DNA of 64,000 bases from Bacteroidales bacterium (GTDB lineage Bacteria; Bacteroidota; Bacteroidia; Bacteroidales; UBA932): the NCBI GenBank assembly GCA_017469745.1, contig JAFUFS010000006.1, positions 38,627 to 102,626 of the forward strand, written 5' to 3'. The notes beneath the pieces were generated by a model, which worked only from the letters and a program-made list of their open reading frames with translations, was not told the DNA's origin and made no database searches. The position numbers were made by a program, and so were the translations under genes. Below are positions 1 to 8,650 of the stretch, one piece after another. Numbering within the stretch: position 1 is the stretch's first letter; each line of letters opens with the position of its first letter.

Positions 1-1077
1 CCACATGGAAGACAACTCTTTTCCGCTCTCACGGAACCACGCTGTCACCGAAAATGGGACTGTTCCAAGTACGCTCAAATCATAGCCGCTTTTGTCCTGG
101 AGGTTGTCCAACTCGATGGTATTACTGGATAATAACTTATTATCAGTCTTGGTCTTCCACCCGTATTTCGACAGGTCTGAAAGGATCTGGTCCATGGAAC
201 ATCTCCATCGGTCGGCGGGCAGCACTCCGAACGGACGGGTCACGATATCTGAAGGGGATAGTTCTTTCTGAACTACTTCTTTAGCTGTTTCCGTCGCCTT
301 TGGAGCCTCTGTTTTCTTAGGCGTCTCTGTTTTCTTAGGGGCTTGGGTAGGTTTGGCAGAGGCAGGTTCGTCATCCCAATAGGTGATTACCCTTTTGACG
401 GATTCACCAGTATCAGGGTCATAGAGGGCAGTATAATTCCCATGTGAGTCACGCCCGCGGACAATATAATTGGTAGTGTTTGAGTTGTAATCATTAATGA
501 TGAAATAAAAACTGTTGAGGTATTTCTCCAGACTGGGGAAGAAGTCTTTCCCAGAGTCAAAGCCATTCTCTATCAATGAATCCAGGGTCTCCGACACAAA
601 GTCAGTCTCGAAAAACGCTGTGGTAAACGATTCTTTGCCATCATCATGGAAGGTAATGACCTCCGTGTTTTCCATATTACCCCAAAATGGGTCATATTCA
701 GAATACTTGTCATAAAATCCGATAAGATCATCCCCTTTGTAACGGAATCTGTATTCTTCGTCATCTGAGAACACAATACCATTCAACCGGCCATCGGAAC
801 GATCTGTTCTCTTAATATGGCGGACACGGTTCGTTTTGTCTGTAGGAGTTGATACCCATTGATCAAGCTTGCCCTCGTTGGTGAAGGCTATAAAACTGAA
901 GTCATGGACGTCATATGTTTCCGAACCATCACCTGTGTTAAATATGCGGCATTCTTTGACATGACCTTTAAGGCCGAAGGCTGCGGCGTCATGGTACTGT
1001 TGGGCAGATAAAGACAGGCCGAAGAACAGTCCGGAGACAACTAAAAGAAGGGATAAACTAAATGATTCTCTATTCAT
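1..1077 (-). CDS. Secreted protein of unknown function, 3' end beyond the window
   Basis: The reverse strand is open for 359 codons from an ATG at 1077 to the window edge with no stop, so the gene is partial at its C-terminus. The first 27 or so residues form a signal peptide (basic start, leucine-rich core, cleavage near LSAQ). An acidic, aromatic-rich globular region follows to about residue 240. Residues 241-265 are a Pro/Lys/Thr/Glu linker with two copies of PKKTE, and a second globular region begins near residue 275. I recognise no family. The two-domain layout with a low-complexity linker suggests an exported periplasmic or surface protein, which is inference. Every codon was read through the span, so the frame is secure. 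Confidence 0.8.
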   Translation of the reverse strand, partial: MNRESFSLSLLLVVSGLFFGLSLSAQQYHDAAAFGLKGHVKECRIFNTGDGSETYDVHDFSFIAFTNEGKLDQWVSTPTDKTNRVRHIKRTDRSDGRLNGIVFSDDEEYRFRYKGDDLIGFYDKYSEYDPFWGNMENTEVITFHDDGKESFTTAFFETDFVSETLDSLIENGFDSGKDFFPSLEKYLNSFYFIINDYNSNTTNYIVRGRDSHGNYTALYDPDTGESVKRVITYWDDEPASAKPTQAPKKTETPKKTEAPKATETAKEVVQKELSPSDIVTRPFGVLPADRWRCSMDQILSDLSKYGWKTKTDNKLLSSNTIELDNLQDKSGYDLSVLGTVPFSVTAWFRESGKELSSMW

Positions 1078-1131
1078 ACTACAAAAATAGCAATTCTTCC
1101 GTGAACCCGCTGCCTCGGTCATCAGATCACC

Positions 1132-1659
1132 TTAGAACCCGACAGTGAGGCCGGCGGTCAGGCAACCATTGACTTCATGCGAGGATGGGAGGATCTCCGC
1201 TGTGGGAGCTAGATAGATATTGCTGTTTTTGAATAATCTCAAGGCTATGCCCGGCAAAATGGTAGATCTCCATTTCCAGGAGGGTGTATGCTCGATTTCT
1301 CCACCATCAACATCTGTCCCGATAATCTTATAGACACATTCTCCTCCAAGCGTCGCTTCTCCGAACAACAGGAAACGCCTTTTCCGGTCAAGCGGAACAT
1401 ACCTGCGATAGAAACCGTAAACCGGAATCTTCCTTACGTCGGCCGGATACGCATCCCAGTGTTCCAATCCGAGACCGCTGCCAATTCCAAACACGTTGTC
1501 GCCCACCCGGGCGCCAGCCATCACTTCGTACGAACCATGATAGATGGAGACAAAAGCCTTAAGGGAAAACTCAGGTGACCAGCCGGACCTCTCGGCATTC
1601 TGGGCAGAAACTGTCATCGTGAAAAGAATGACAGCTAAAGAGCATAAATACTTTTTCAT
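1132..1659 (-). CDS. Small outer-membrane beta-barrel-like protein
   Basis: This is a 175-residue exported protein starting at MKKYL, with a signal peptide ending at VSAQ. The ATG seven codons upstream (1680) gives an acidic, proline-containing start that fits a signal peptide less well. The mature part alternates short hydrophobic and polar strands and ends in TVGF, a terminal aromatic residue typical of outer-membrane barrels. The gene is divergent from the next one, which encodes a protein of similar type. Their 90-base shared upstream region holds three copies of an 8-base motif. Function is unknown; a small porin-like or adhesin-like barrel is the inference. Confidence 0.65.
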   Translation of the reverse strand: MKKYLCSLAVILFTMTVSAQNAERSGWSPEFSLKAFVSIYHGSYEVMAGARVGDNVFGIGSGLGLEHWDAYPADVRKIPVYGFYRRYVPLDRKRRFLLFGEATLGGECVYKIIGTDVDGGEIEHTPSWKWRSTILPGIALRLFKNSNIYLAPTAEILPSSHEVNGCLTAGLTVGF

Positions 1660-1688
1660 CGTTTTTTTTGGGGAGTCCATAATACTAA

Positions 1689-1727
1689 ATGCAAGAATCT
1701 AAAAATCTTGCATCTTTTCATGCAAGA
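1689..1727. promoter_or_regulatory. Cluster of three ATGCAAGA sites between divergent genes
   Basis: ATGCAAGA occurs perfectly at 1689-1696, inverted (TCTTGCAT) at 1706-1713, and direct again at 1720-1727. The first two can form a hairpin. The cluster lies between two divergent barrel-type genes, so it may be a regulator binding region controlling both, or an RNA hairpin. No consensus -7 box is clear nearby. The regulatory role is inferred from position and repetition only. Confidence 0.4.
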
Positions 1728-1771
1728 ATTCAGGAATCGGGGATTAAGAGATATGTAGAAGCGAAAAAAGT

Positions 1772-2395
1772 ATGAAAAGAATCCTACTTTCAGTTATAGC
1801 TGTGATAGTCATCGCGGCGGGAGCCATGGCTCAGGAAAAGATAAAAAGGTTCGAGAATATATTTCAAGTCGGAGGAGGTCTTTTCCTGGAAAGCGGCACT
1901 TACGACAGCGGCAACAATCCCGGAGCAGCCCTTAGACTTTCCTACGGCCTGGACATCAAGTTCAATGAATGCTGGTCCATCATGCCCGGCATAGGGGCTG
2001 CCGGAATGCTCGGGGACGTCCGGCATTGGGGCTGGGTCGGCGGAGACGTTGATGACTATTCCTGCCTAGATGCTTTCTGCGATGTCCGGTTCGACATACA
2101 ATCAGACGGAAGCCGGATAGTGCTCGGCCTCGGGCCCTGTTTCTACTATTCGAAAAACTCTGACACCTACTACATCGACCATGATCCCATGGATCCAAGG
2201 AATAGCGATATCAAGTTCTGGAATCATGGTTACGGACTCCGTCCGAGCATATTCTTCGAACATGGTAGGCATTTCAAATGGGGTTTCGAAGGAAACATAG
2301 GACTCAGGAATATGCGGATCCCATATCCCGAGCATAACATAACCGGAAAAACGCGTTTCAACAACATCATGGTGGTCGCAGCATTTGGATTTTGA
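1772..2395 (+). CDS. Outer-membrane beta-barrel-like protein
   Basis: This 207-residue exported protein has a signal peptide (KRILLSVIAV...AMAQ), then a chain of amphipathic strands with glycine/tyrosine turns. It ends in VVAAFGF, the terminal phenylalanine typical of the outer-membrane assembly signal. It looks like a compact OmpA/OmpW-sized eight-strand barrel, but no family motif is decisive. It may be the first gene of a run continuing into the editing protein, hydrolase and sulfatase that follow on the same strand with short gaps or overlaps. Confidence 0.6.
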   Translation: MKRILLSVIAVIVIAAGAMAQEKIKRFENIFQVGGGLFLESGTYDSGNNPGAALRLSYGLDIKFNECWSIMPGIGAAGMLGDVRHWGWVGGDVDDYSCLDAFCDVRFDIQSDGSRIVLGLGPCFYYSKNSDTYYIDHDPMDPRNSDIKFWNHGYGLRPSIFFEHGRHFKWGFEGNIGLRNMRIPYPEHNITGKTRFNNIMVVAAFGF

Positions 2396-2417
2396 CAATT
2401 ATTGCTTATAATTGTCC

Positions 2418-2963
2418 ATGTTCAAAGTCAGCGATATCATCCACACGGCACCGGAGGAGTTTTCAACTCCCTTGCAGAAAGAAGTTTACGCAACATTTTC
2501 AAAACTCGGAATTCCATTCGAAAGAGTGGACACGGATCCCGGCCTCACCATGGAGGACTGCCAGTGGATCGACGAAAAGATCGGATGCAGGATCGTCAAG
2601 ACCCTGTTCCTTTGCAACCGCCAGCAGACGGAATTCTATCTCTACGTCACATCTGACGACAAACCGTTCATAACCAAGGAATTCTGCGGGAAGCTCGGCA
2701 TCCCCAGGGTCTCTTTTGCCGGAGCTGATAATCTCAAGAAACTGACCGGAGTGGAAGTCGGGGCAACGACTATCCTCAGCTCCGTACTTCATGAAGCCGC
2801 GGCAATCCACCTGGTCATGGACAAAGAAATCGCAGAGAGCGAAGTGTTCGCCTGCACCGACGGTACCGCCACCTGTTTCGTCAAGATAAAGACGGAAGAC
2901 CTGATCGGGAAGTATATTCCTTCTACAGGACATAATTTGTTAATAATCAGCAATGAATCATAG
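2418..2963 (+). CDS. YbaK/ProX-type aminoacyl-tRNA editing protein
   Basis: The roughly 181-residue protein belongs to the YbaK/ProRS-associated family, free-standing domains that hydrolyse mischarged tRNA such as Ala-tRNA(Pro) or Cys-tRNA(Pro). The N-terminal part (GIPFERVDTDPGLTMEDC), the K-T-L-F-L-C-N strand near residue 64, and the GVEVGATTILSS loop near 115 match ProX/PrdX-like members. The start is placed at the ATG at 2418; the TTG two codons upstream is less likely. The stop overlaps the next gene's possible start by 11 bases. The substrate amino acid cannot be read from sequence. Confidence 0.75.
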   Translation: MFKVSDIIHTAPEEFSTPLQKEVYATFSKLGIPFERVDTDPGLTMEDCQWIDEKIGCRIVKTLFLCNRQQTEFYLYVTSDDKPFITKEFCGKLGIPRVSFAGADNLKKLTGVEVGATTILSSVLHEAAAIHLVMDKEIAESEVFACTDGTATCFVKIKTEDLIGKYIPSTGHNLLIISNES

Positions 2964-3807
2964 TATGAAAGCTCAGTTTATCCTGCCTTGGCTGGTCATG
3001 GCCCTGGTCGTGTCACTGACATTGCCCGGCTGCGCCTCCGCCGCCAAATCCGCTTCAACCGATTCTTTCTCCAAAGAAGAATTATGGCTCAATAAAGACG
3101 GACAGAAGATCTACGGGGTTCTATACCGCCCTGAAGGGATCAAGAAAGCGCCCCTCCTTGTCGTCTCACATGGAATCGGCAGCAACCACCTCTCAGGTGC
3201 ACCTTATGCCGAAGCCCTGGTCAAGCTTGGTTACGCCGTCTACTGCTATGACTTCTGCGGAGGTGGCAGGGCGAGCAAATCTGACGGAAAGACTTCCGAA
3301 ATGTCCATTTTCTCCGAGGAAAAGGATTTGGAGGCCGTGGTCGACGGACTGAAAAACGTCGAGGGAATAAAGAAAGGTAAAGTCACCTTGCTTGGAATAA
3401 GCCAGGGTGGCATGGTGTCGGCCCTTTTCGCCGGAGACCATCCTAAAATGGTTGAGAAACTCGTTCTCGTCTATCCTGCCCTTTGCATCAAAGATGACTG
3501 GGTGACTAAATACCCCAAGATCACCGACATGCCTGAGGTTGTGAATTCCTTCGGGATGCAGCTCGGTCGGGCCTATGTGGAAGGCCTGTACGACCTGGAC
3601 GTCTACGGAAGGATAGCACGGTACGAAGGCCAGGTGCAGATCCTACATGGCGACCAGGACAGGCTCGTGCCCATCTCCTACTCTGAAAAGGCACATGAGG
3701 CCTACAGGAACTCCGCCTTCAAGGTGATGCCCGGAGCCGGCCACGGCTTCCGCGGCAAAGTCCAGGAAGAAGCCATAGAAATCATCAAGAACTTCCTGAA
3801 AAAGTGA
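2953..3807 (+). CDS. Alpha/beta-hydrolase lipoprotein
   Basis: This 284-residue serine hydrolase is predicted to be anchored to a membrane. An N-terminal signal ends in the lipobox LTLPGC (Cys27). The fold motifs are in order: oxyanion region VVSHGIGSN, nucleophile elbow GISQGG, acid in GDQDRLVP, and catalytic His in GAGHGF near the C-terminus. This is the usual esterase/acyl-aminopeptidase-like arrangement. An ATG at 2965, one base after the preceding stop, is an equally good start. The stop forms a TGATG overlap with the sulfatase gene, so the two are probably translated together. The substrate is unknown; an acyl group on a sulfated glycan is a guess from context. Confidence 0.75.
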   Translation: MNHSMKAQFILPWLVMALVVSLTLPGCASAAKSASTDSFSKEELWLNKDGQKIYGVLYRPEGIKKAPLLVVSHGIGSNHLSGAPYAEALVKLGYAVYCYDFCGGGRASKSDGKTSEMSIFSEEKDLEAVVDGLKNVEGIKKGKVTLLGISQGGMVSALFAGDHPKMVEKLVLVYPALCIKDDWVTKYPKITDMPEVVNSFGMQLGRAYVEGLYDLDVYGRIARYEGQVQILHGDQDRLVPISYSEKAHEAYRNSAFKVMPGAGHGFRGKVQEEAIEIIKNFLKK

Positions 3808-5357
3808 TGAATATGAAACCGTCCAAACTGCTCTTGCCGGCATTGGCGCTCGGTGCCACGGCATGCGGCCAAAAAGAAGCTCCTGCACCCAGGCCAAACG
3901 TCCTCGTGATCGTTGCCGACGACCTCGGTCTCGGGGATGTCAGCTGCTACGGAAGCGCAACCATCAGCACTCCCAACATCGACCGCCTGGCGGGCGAGGG
4001 CCTGATGATGCGAAATGCCTATGCAACAAGCTCGACCTCAACTCCCAGCCGTTTTGCCTTGTTCACAGGAATGTACCCCTGGAGGAATCCTGACGCGAAG
4101 ATCCTCCCGGGAGACGCCCCGCTGATCATAGATCCCTCAACCCCCACCCTGCCGAAAATGATGCAGGAACTGGGTTATTCTACCGGAGCCATCGGGAAAT
4201 GGCACCTGGGAATGGGCTATGGCAAACTGGATTGGAACAAGGAGATCTCCCCTTCCGGCAACACCGTGGGCTTTGACTACACCAACCTGATCCCGGCCAC
4301 GGTGGATCGCGTCCCTACGGTCTACGTGGAAAACGGACTGGTCCAGAACCTTGATCCGGACGATCCGATCGAGGTCGACTACGAGAAGAACTTCCCTGGC
4401 GAACCCACTGCCAACACCAATCCTGAGATGATGAAGATGCGCTGGCACCACGGTCATCAGGGAACCATAGTCAACGGTGTTCCACGAATAGGATTCATGA
4501 AGGGCGGCCGGAAGGCCAGATGGAGGGATGAGGACATGGCCGACTATTTCCTCGGCAAGGTCAAGTCCTTCATGGTCAGTCACAAGGACGAACCTTTCTT
4601 CCTCTACTACGGCCTGCATGAACCTCATGTCCCCCGTGTCCCTAATGAGAGATTTGCCGGGGCCAGCGGACTCGGTCCGAGGGGCGACGCGGTGGTAGAG
4701 GCGGACTGGTGCGTAGGCCAGGCCGTAGCCTGCCTAGATTCACTCGGAATCCTGGACAACACGATCGTGATCTTCACTGCCGACAACGGAGCTGTCCTTC
4801 AGGACGGTTACCAGGACCAGGCCCTGGAACTGGCCACCGAAAAAGGCCATGACCCCGACAACGGACTGCGCGGAGGAAAATACAGCCTCTACGATGCCGG
4901 AACACATATTCCTTTCATCGTCTACTGGAAAGGTCACATCGAACCGGCAGTCTCCGATGCCTGGTTCTGCCAGGTGGATCTCTTCGCAACATTCGGAGAG
5001 ATGCTCGGCGGGAATGTTGCCGAAGGCACCGACAGCGAGAATGCTCTGGACGTCTTCCTGGGCAAGGATTTGAAAGACGGCCGCGAAGCTCAGATCCTGG
5101 AGGCCCAGGGAAGGCTTGCCCTCCGCAAGGGAGACTACGTCTTCATCCCGGCATATTCAGGACCGGCTACCAATGAGACCGGCATCGAGCTGGGCTGCAA
5201 CGACCATGACACTCTCTGGGACCTGAAGGAGGATCCGGCACAAAGAAAGGACCTCTCCGAAGAAAGGCCCGATCTTCTTGCGAAATTGAAGGAAGAGTTT
5301 CTCGGTCTCGTCGGCTCGAGTTACAACCCCGGTCACGAGTCCGATCCTCTCCAGTAG
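3807..5357 (+). CDS. Ser-type sulfatase, lipoprotein
   Basis: This type I sulfatase (alkaline phosphatase superfamily, about 516 residues) removes sulfate from glycans or other esters. The signature STSTPSRFALFTG contains the residue converted to formylglycine, here serine (Ser78 from this start), so activation would need an anaerobic sulfatase-maturating enzyme. The N-terminal metal site DDLGLGD and the second signature GAIGKWHLG are present, and the metal-binding TADNG lies near residue 325. A short lipobox-like signal ends at Cys20. The start is the ATG in TGATG; GTG at 3804 and ATG at 3813 are alternatives. It converges with the GH84 gene three bases beyond its stop. No maturase gene is in the window. 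Confidence 0.88.
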   Translation: MNMKPSKLLLPALALGATACGQKEAPAPRPNVLVIVADDLGLGDVSCYGSATISTPNIDRLAGEGLMMRNAYATSSTSTPSRFALFTGMYPWRNPDAKILPGDAPLIIDPSTPTLPKMMQELGYSTGAIGKWHLGMGYGKLDWNKEISPSGNTVGFDYTNLIPATVDRVPTVYVENGLVQNLDPDDPIEVDYEKNFPGEPTANTNPEMMKMRWHHGHQGTIVNGVPRIGFMKGGRKARWRDEDMADYFLGKVKSFMVSHKDEPFFLYYGLHEPHVPRVPNERFAGASGLGPRGDAVVEADWCVGQAVACLDSLGILDNTIVIFTADNGAVLQDGYQDQALELATEKGHDPDNGLRGGKYSLYDAGTHIPFIVYWKGHIEPAVSDAWFCQVDLFATFGEMLGGNVAEGTDSENALDVFLGKDLKDGREAQILEAQGRLALRKGDYVFIPAYSGPATNETGIELGCNDHDTLWDLKEDPAQRKDLSEERPDLLAKLKEEFLGLVGSSYNPGHESDPLQ

Positions 5358-5360
5358 ATC

Positions 5361-7130
5361 CTACAGCATTCCTTCGAGTTTTTCCATCAGCTTCTCATAG
5401 AAAGGCTGGAGGACCACGGTACTCGTGCTGTGCTCTTCGTAAGCCTTCTTCTCTTCGTCGCTCATGCGTGCACTTTCAAGAACCTGCCTCAAAGCGGCCT
5501 TGTCAGAACCCTTCGACAAGCGCAGGGCATCCATGGCCTTGCGGCACCTGGAGGCCTGGGCTCCGAACTGGACAAGCCAGGGGCGGAGTTCCTTAAGGAG
5601 CATCTCGGGGCAGGCCTTCTCCATGCGTGCAGGCACGGTCTCCATCCTGAGGAACTCGTCGTAGAGACGGTTGAACTGCTCGGGAGTGTAGTTGTCAGGA
5701 TCTATGACCTCGGTCTCCCATGATTCAGCCCTGCGGAAACGCTTTCCGGCGTCACAGTTGTGGATCGCGAAGAGTCGGTAGGCCTCCGTGTCTTCCGGAA
5801 CCAGCTCAGCAAGAGCCCTTTCCCAGCTGTCCATAGGGTTGTAGCCGGAAGGATTCCAAGTGTAGTCGGCAACGCTGTAGATTGCAAGCTTTGAAGCCTC
5901 GCCATGCTCCATCGGATTGGTCAGGAGACCGGATAGTTCCTTGGAGGTCAGGTCGGTGTCGAAGCCGTAGGAAGGTCCCTGGAGGATGTGGGGAAGGATG
6001 TAGTCCGACACGGGGAAATTCCACCAGAACAAGGCTGGACGGCGGGTACGGCTGTCAACATATTCAAGGGTGCTCCTGGTCACATGAGACATGACCTGGT
6101 CGCCGGTCCAGAAGATCTGATAAGCCGGATCGAGTGACTTTCCGAAGATCGCAAGGGCTCCGTCCTCTCCTGGTTTCGAACGAGCCTTGGCATATTCGGT
6201 GGGACAGAGGATCAGGTGGGCGATGTCCTTATGTGCTTTATAGATGTCTTTCTTAAGATTCGTAAGCCACTCGGCCTGCTTGTGGGCATCGGCCCCGTCT
6301 CCCTTGATGTCGTCAAAGAATATCGCGAAAGAGCGGACTCCAAGGCCGTACATCGCATCGAACTTCTTGAGGATGTTGGAATAGTCCTCAGCGTCCCAGC
6401 GGATGTCTCCTCCGGGATGGATGGCCCAGGCAAACTCCACAAGGTTTTCCTTGCAGGCCTTCACCAGCTCAGCGATCTTAGCAGCTTCGTCGGCGGGATA
6501 AGGCTCCCTCCAGCTGGGTGTCCTGTGATAAGGATCATCCTTGGGACCATAGACATAGAGATTCATCTTGTTGCGTCCCATGAAGTCAATCAGGTCGAGA
6601 CGCACCTCATGCGGCCACGGCGGCCCGTAGAAGCCTTCGATGACACCTCTGAGCGGGAGCGTGGGCTTGTCGCACACTGTTATGACAGGAAGGGCAGTCC
6701 CTTTCCTGTCTTCAATGACCTGGCGTAAGGTCTGAAGACCGTAGAAAACTCCGGCCTTGTCGAATCCGGTGATGCTGATTGAGTTCCCGGCAATCTCAAG
6801 GCGGTAGGCTCCGGAGACAGGCTCCATACCTTGTTTAGTAAAAAAAGACTTGGAAGAATTGATTCGCAACGTCAATGGTGTCCCGCTGACAGAAGTCGGG
6901 AGGAATCCGGCCAGCTGGAAAAGCTTCTTGTCCCCTTTCAATGAGAAGCCCTCGTTGACAGGACAGGTGACGGCAGAATTGACAGTAACTTGACGGGGAA
7001 GCGGATTGATGACAAGTCCGCCATGGTCGACCTTCTCACCGGGCACAGGAGGGGCGACATCGCCGATCTGGGCGGAAAGGATGAGGCTGGCAAAAAGGCC
7101 GGCAAGGGTGAATAAGGATCTCTTGATCAT
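5361..7130 (-). CDS. GH84 beta-N-acetylglucosaminidase (hexosaminidase)
   Basis: This 589-residue secreted glycoside hydrolase resembles the Bacteroides GH84 enzymes that remove terminal GlcNAc from host glycans. It has a signal peptide to about residue 21 and an N-terminal GH20b-like alpha/beta domain (residues 40-150). The catalytic barrel begins at RGVIEGFYGPPW (161). The paired catalytic aspartates lie in FFDDIKGDG (Asp273-Asp274), with YGPKDDPYHR and the FWWNFPVSD substrate loop also present. The C-terminal 120 residues are helical. A TATCTTTG box at 7163-7170 gives a leader of about 30 bases. Convergent pairing with the sulfatase suggests joint use on mucin or glycosaminoglycans, which is inference. 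Confidence 0.93.
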   Translation of the reverse strand: MIKRSLFTLAGLFASLILSAQIGDVAPPVPGEKVDHGGLVINPLPRQVTVNSAVTCPVNEGFSLKGDKKLFQLAGFLPTSVSGTPLTLRINSSKSFFTKQGMEPVSGAYRLEIAGNSISITGFDKAGVFYGLQTLRQVIEDRKGTALPVITVCDKPTLPLRGVIEGFYGPPWPHEVRLDLIDFMGRNKMNLYVYGPKDDPYHRTPSWREPYPADEAAKIAELVKACKENLVEFAWAIHPGGDIRWDAEDYSNILKKFDAMYGLGVRSFAIFFDDIKGDGADAHKQAEWLTNLKKDIYKAHKDIAHLILCPTEYAKARSKPGEDGALAIFGKSLDPAYQIFWTGDQVMSHVTRSTLEYVDSRTRRPALFWWNFPVSDYILPHILQGPSYGFDTDLTSKELSGLLTNPMEHGEASKLAIYSVADYTWNPSGYNPMDSWERALAELVPEDTEAYRLFAIHNCDAGKRFRRAESWETEVIDPDNYTPEQFNRLYDEFLRMETVPARMEKACPEMLLKELRPWLVQFGAQASRCRKAMDALRLSKGSDKAALRQVLESARMSDEEKKAYEEHSTSTVVLQPFYEKLMEKLEGML

Positions 7131-7162
7131 TTGAAATGATGTGTTTATGGTTTAGAGCATAA

Positions 7163-7170
7163 CAAAGATA
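7163..7170 (-). promoter_or_regulatory. -7 promoter box for the GH84 gene
   Basis: TATCTTTG on the reverse strand matches the Bacteroidota TAnnTTTG consensus and sits 33 bases upstream of the GH84 ATG. Confidence 0.6.
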
Positions 7171-7181
7171 CGAAACCATGT

Positions 7182-7204
7182 CGTGAAAAATCGCTATATT
7201 CACG
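7182..7204. promoter_or_regulatory. Inverted repeat upstream of the DUF296 gene
   Basis: CGTGAA and TTCACG flank an 11-base spacer, 13 bases before the DUF296 start and just behind the divergent GH84 promoter. It could be an operator. No protein that binds it can be named. Confidence 0.3.
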
Positions 7205-7217
7205 AAAAATTGGGAAT

Positions 7218-7640
7218 ATGTATTCATTCGTTCAAGACGGCGACAGGTATGTCGTCAGCATAGACAATCATCAGGAAGTAGTGGGCGCCCTGGCGGCTTT
7301 CTGCAAGGAACAGGGAATCCTCTGCGGGGAGATCAGCGGTATCGGAGCGGTCAACCATGCCGTCCTCCGTTTCCTCGATCCGGCCACAAAGAAATACGTC
7401 GACAAGACCTTCGAGGAGCAGATGGAGATCTCCAGCCTCGTGGGCAACATCTCCGAAAAGGACGGAGAGGTCTACTTGCATCTCCATGCCAATTTCGGAA
7501 GGAGGGACTACACCGTGGTCGGCGGTCACCTGCTGAGCTGCCTGCTGAACGGAGCCTGCGAACTGGTGGTCACCAGGTTCCATTGCAAGGTCGGACGTCG
7601 TTTCGACGAGGAAACTGGCCTGAACCTATATTCATTCTAG
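7218..7640 (+). CDS. DUF296/PPC-domain protein
   Basis: This 140-residue single-domain protein is of the PPC (plant and prokaryote conserved, DUF296) family. The motifs are GEISGIGAVNHAVLRFLD (residues 37-54), the histidine pair in HLHANFG near 93, and GGHLL near 107, which form the trimer and metal-site region in known structures. Bacterial members have been proposed as DNA-binding or small-molecule-binding proteins; their role is not settled. It leads the run into aroB, whose likely start lies 11 bases after this stop, so it is probably co-transcribed with shikimate genes. Confidence 0.82.
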   Translation: MYSFVQDGDRYVVSIDNHQEVVGALAAFCKEQGILCGEISGIGAVNHAVLRFLDPATKKYVDKTFEEQMEISSLVGNISEKDGEVYLHLHANFGRRDYTVVGGHLLSCLLNGACELVVTRFHCKVGRRFDEETGLNLYSF

Positions 7641-7651
7641 CATCCACTGAC

Positions 7652-8650
7652 TTGGAAACGAAGATCAACATAGTCCACTGCCCCTTGGCTGAGGTCGGAA
7701 AGTTCATCCCCGAATCTTCCGGCTTGTTCATCATCTGCGACCGGAATGTCTCCTGGATCCCCGAAAGGATAGGAGTCAAGGCCGAAGGAGTTTATTTGGT
7801 CGAAGCCACGGAGCAGAACAAGACGATCGGAACCGTGGCTGAAATCTGCCGCTGGCTGATGGAACAGGGTGCGGACAGGAAAGCCTTCCTCCTGGGAATA
7901 GGCGGCGGCGTCACGACTGACATCACAGGTTTCGCGGCATCAGTCTACAAAAGAGGCGTAAAATTCGGTTTCATCCCCACCACCCTGCTTTCCCAGGTCG
8001 ATGCAGCAATCGGCGGAAAGAACGGAGTCAACCTGGACTCTTTCAAGAATATGGTGGGTGTAATACGCCAGCCCGAAGTCACCTTCATCTGTCCGGAACC
8101 GCTTGAAACCCTGCAGGATACGCAGATAGTTTCCGGAGCGGCCGAGCTGATCAAGACCTTCATAATCTGCAACGGGAATGACAACTACTCCAAGGCAGTG
8201 GAAGCCTTGAAGAACCAGTCAAGGAACCTCGGACCGCTTGTAGCAGAGGCCGCAAAGGTCAAGGCCGGAATCGCTTCAAGGGATCCTGAGGAACACGGCG
8301 AAAGGCGCCTCCTCAACCTCGGCCACACCTTCGGCCATGCGATTGAAAAACTGTCTGAAGAAAGCATCGGTCATGGCCAGGCTGTGGCCATGGGAATAAT
8401 CCTGGCTGCCAGGCTCTCAGAGAAAGCAGGTGCTGCCGAGTGTGGCCTGTCAGCCCGCCTTGAAAGTGATTTCAAAGCCTGCGGCCTGCCGACTGAGTGC
8501 CCTTTCGGAATAAGCGAAATGGCCGCCGCGATGAAGAAAGACAAGAAAGCCGAGGGAAGCATAGTACATTTCGTGCTTCCTCTGTCGATAGGACATGTTG
8601 AAACCAGGGATCTCAGCGTCGAAGATGCCGTCAAACTGCTTGAATCATGA
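7652..8650 (+). CDS. aroB: 3-dehydroquinate synthase
   Basis: The enzyme converts DAHP to 3-dehydroquinate, step two of the shikimate pathway, using NAD and a divalent metal. Visible motifs are the nucleotide-binding GIGGGVTTDITGF, the PTTLLSQVDAAIGGKNGVN block, the metal ligand region SGAAELIK, and the metal-site histidines in RRLLNLGHTFGHAIE and GHGQAVAMGI. No ATG lies near the expected N-terminus. TTG at 7652 gives 332 residues starting just before the first strand and is preferred; TTG at 7583 would overlap the preceding gene by 58 bases. The stop overlaps the next start as ATGA. Confidence 0.93.
   Translation: METKINIVHCPLAEVGKFIPESSGLFIICDRNVSWIPERIGVKAEGVYLVEATEQNKTIGTVAEICRWLMEQGADRKAFLLGIGGGVTTDITGFAASVYKRGVKFGFIPTTLLSQVDAAIGGKNGVNLDSFKNMVGVIRQPEVTFICPEPLETLQDTQIVSGAAELIKTFIICNGNDNYSKAVEALKNQSRNLGPLVAEAAKVKAGIASRDPEEHGERRLLNLGHTFGHAIEKLSEESIGHGQAVAMGIILAARLSEKAGAAECGLSARLESDFKACGLPTECPFGISEMAAAMKKDKKAEGSIVHFVLPLSIGHVETRDLSVEDAVKLLES

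Noticed and set aside
573-782. A short reverse-strand ORF near the left edge
   Set aside because: It is in another frame inside the 359-codon open frame that starts at 1077, which has a proper signal peptide.
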